A stretch of DNA of 64,000 nt from an uncultured Bacteroidales bacterium (GTDB lineage Bacteria; Bacteroidota; Bacteroidia; Bacteroidales; Bacteroidaceae). The stretch covers positions 62,001-126,000 of the forward strand of contig CAMAFY010000002.1 in assembly GCA_945833885.1 (NCBI GenBank). The letters run 5' to 3'. The translations under genes were made by a program, and so were the position numbers. How positions within the stretch are numbered: position 1 is the first letter of the stretch; each line of letters starts with the position of its first letter. The notes beneath the pieces are model-generated. The model saw only the letters and a program-made list of their open reading frames with translations. It was not told where the DNA came from and made no database searches. Below, in pieces: positions 63,060 through 64,000 of this stretch.

Positions 63060-64000
63060 TCAGGATAATCCCAGAATCACCTCAAGTGGCTGTTTTGTGA
63101 TGGATGCCACTTGTTCTGCCGTCATGCCTGTGGCGATCAACTGTCTGGCAATGTCCAGTTTTTCCGCCTCGGCCTTGGCTCGCAACTGCCTGGCAATGTC
63201 CAGTTTCTCCGCTTCAGCCTTGGCTCGCTCTTCCGCCCTTCCTTCGGCCCTTCCTTCGGCCCTTCCTTCGGCTCTTCCTTCCATTTTGGCTGTATCCAGC
63301 ACATCGTTCTGCACCATCATGTCCTCCATGTGTGCATCGTAGGCACGGCGGTCTTTGTCGCTCATCGTCATGTACAGCAGTTTCGCGCGGGCCTCTTGCA
63401 GGCCGGGGGTCGAGGTGTCGTCCTTGATATGGTTGTTCTTCAGGTAGTCGAGCCACTCCTCAATGGGGGTTTTGGCAACATCGTTGAACTCGTTGACGCG
63501 GATGATGTAGTATTCGGGGAACACGTCCTCGGGTACGGTCATCCTTATCTCGTTGTCCTCCTTGGTGTTCACCTCCAGACGGTCGCCGGTGTGTACGCCG
63601 GTAAACACCGTCTTTCCGTGATAGAGGTAGTCGCTACCCTTGCCCAGGTCGAAATAGAGGATGTTGATGGAATACACCTTCTTCACCTGGTCGTACTTGT
63701 GTCCTATCTGTATGTGCTCGGTGATGGCTTTGGAAACACCATAGAGAATGCGTTGCAGATAGTAGAGTTGTCGGGTTAGTTGCACCTCCACGATGATGAT
63801 TTCTCCCTTGCTGTTCTTTGCCTTTATGTCAACGCGGTTGAACTTCGCTTCGCTCGATTCCTGGTTTCCCTCGCTCTCCAGCAGTTCGCAGATGGTGATT
63901 TTCTCGCCAAGGAGCACCGTTATCAGGCCTTCCAGCACGGCGAAGTTCGCCTTGTCGCGCAACATCCGCTTCACCGCCCAGTCAAATCGTATGTACTTGT
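63060..64000 (-). CDS. Rpn-type PDDEXK nuclease / putative transposase family protein (start beyond window)
   Basis: The minus-strand frame is open to the window edge; bases 63975-64000 encode KYIRFDWA, the usual start region, so only a few codons are missing. It continues KRMLRDKANFAVLEGL, then the PDDEXK core with Asp in FNRVDIKAKN and the IIIVEVQL segment, typical of Rpn recombination-promoting nucleases. The C-terminal part has four consecutive EGRA units encoded by a 12-bp repeat, then two nearly identical copies of KAEAEKLDIARQL encoded by a 39-45-bp repeat; repeat number probably varies between strains. The end TAEQVASITKQPLEVI is a short helical tail. Such genes are common, multi-copy and mobile in Bacteroidales. 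Confidence 0.85.
   Translation of the reverse strand, partial: KYIRFDWAVKRMLRDKANFAVLEGLITVLLGEKITICELLESEGNQESSEAKFNRVDIKAKNSKGEIIIVEVQLTRQLYYLQRILYGVSKAITEHIQIGHKYDQVKKVYSINILYFDLGKGSDYLYHGKTVFTGVHTGDRLEVNTKEDNEIRMTVPEDVFPEYYIIRVNEFNDVAKTPIEEWLDYLKNNHIKDDTSTPGLQEARAKLLYMTMSDKDRRAYDAHMEDMMVQNDVLDTAKMEGRAEGRAEGRAEGRAEERAKAEAEKLDIARQLRAKAEAEKLDIARQLIATGMTAEQVASITKQPLEVILGLS

Overview
The window looks like chromosomal DNA of a Bacteroidales bacterium, most likely a moderately GC-rich Prevotellaceae relative. The evidence is a SusC-type receptor N-terminus with a carboxypeptidase-like domain, DUF2723 (GT117-like), GH31 with a PA14-type insert, secreted proteins ending in a 'YDLxGRRV...GxxxxxGRxV' tail, a fused SecDF, a MetG with a C-terminal tRNA-binding domain, and several promoters of the Bacteroidetes TAnnTTTG type. 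The genus is not resolved.

Layout. 0-6 kb: end of a YidE/AspT-type transporter, a structured leader with a terminator, a secreted CotH-like kinase, and a composite SusC pseudogene made of three fragments. 6.5-11 kb: a promoter and structured leader ahead of nadB (L-aspartate oxidase), then mmdA, a small conserved protein and a biotin carrier, i.e. the soluble part of a methylmalonyl-CoA decarboxylase without its membrane subunit. 11-15 kb: a large DUF2723 membrane protein. 15-18.5 kb: a secreted adhesin-like protein with a damaged start codon and a polysaccharide deacetylase. 18.7-21.2 kb: ECF sigma factor, membrane anti-sigma-like protein and two exported proteins in one run. 21.2-22.4 kb: queG. 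22.9-24.6 kb: remnants of mobile or defence genes (DUF1016 PDDEXK nuclease, HsdS tail, BRO-N-like protein). 24.9-31 kb: glutamate synthase gltB, split by an in-frame amber codon, and gltD. 31.4-39.7 kb: a GH31 alpha-xylosidase-like enzyme and a 1503-residue secreted C1 peptidase with LamG and PKD-like domains. 40-44 kb: a membrane-bound AraC-type regulator and asnB. 44.5-50.8 kb: a phage-lysis-like cassette (membrane coiled-coil protein, GH108 lysozyme, a 1472-residue protein of unknown function, an 85-residue protein). 50.8-53 kb: a 2.2-kb gene-poor stretch with a tRNA-like 3' half, a possible small RNA and a long repeat array. 53-59 kb: metG (minus strand) and secDF. 59.7-62.1 kb: a WbsX-type protein and a convergent glycosyltransferase. 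63-64 kb: an Rpn-type PDDEXK nuclease cut by the window edge.

The most striking non-genic feature is a family of degenerate tandem arrays with a very regular 22-bp period (units of 21-23 bp) in at least eight intergenic regions. Each locus has its own unit consensus, but most units keep one TTCCG/CGGAA-like core. The period is two helical turns and is not a multiple of three, so the arrays do not look like coding sequence or CRISPR. Three further dispersed families are visible: a roughly 300-bp element with opposed TCCTACAC/GTGTAGGA motifs (three copies), a 65-bp hairpin element (three copies), and an element with the core GAGCAGAGCGGAAGC (two copies). Two leader-like sequences, before the CotH gene and before nadB, share a conserved block and a closing GGCGGG/CCCGCC helix and may be an undescribed structured RNA.

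All calls come from reading the sequence by eye. No database search, folding program or autocorrelation was run.
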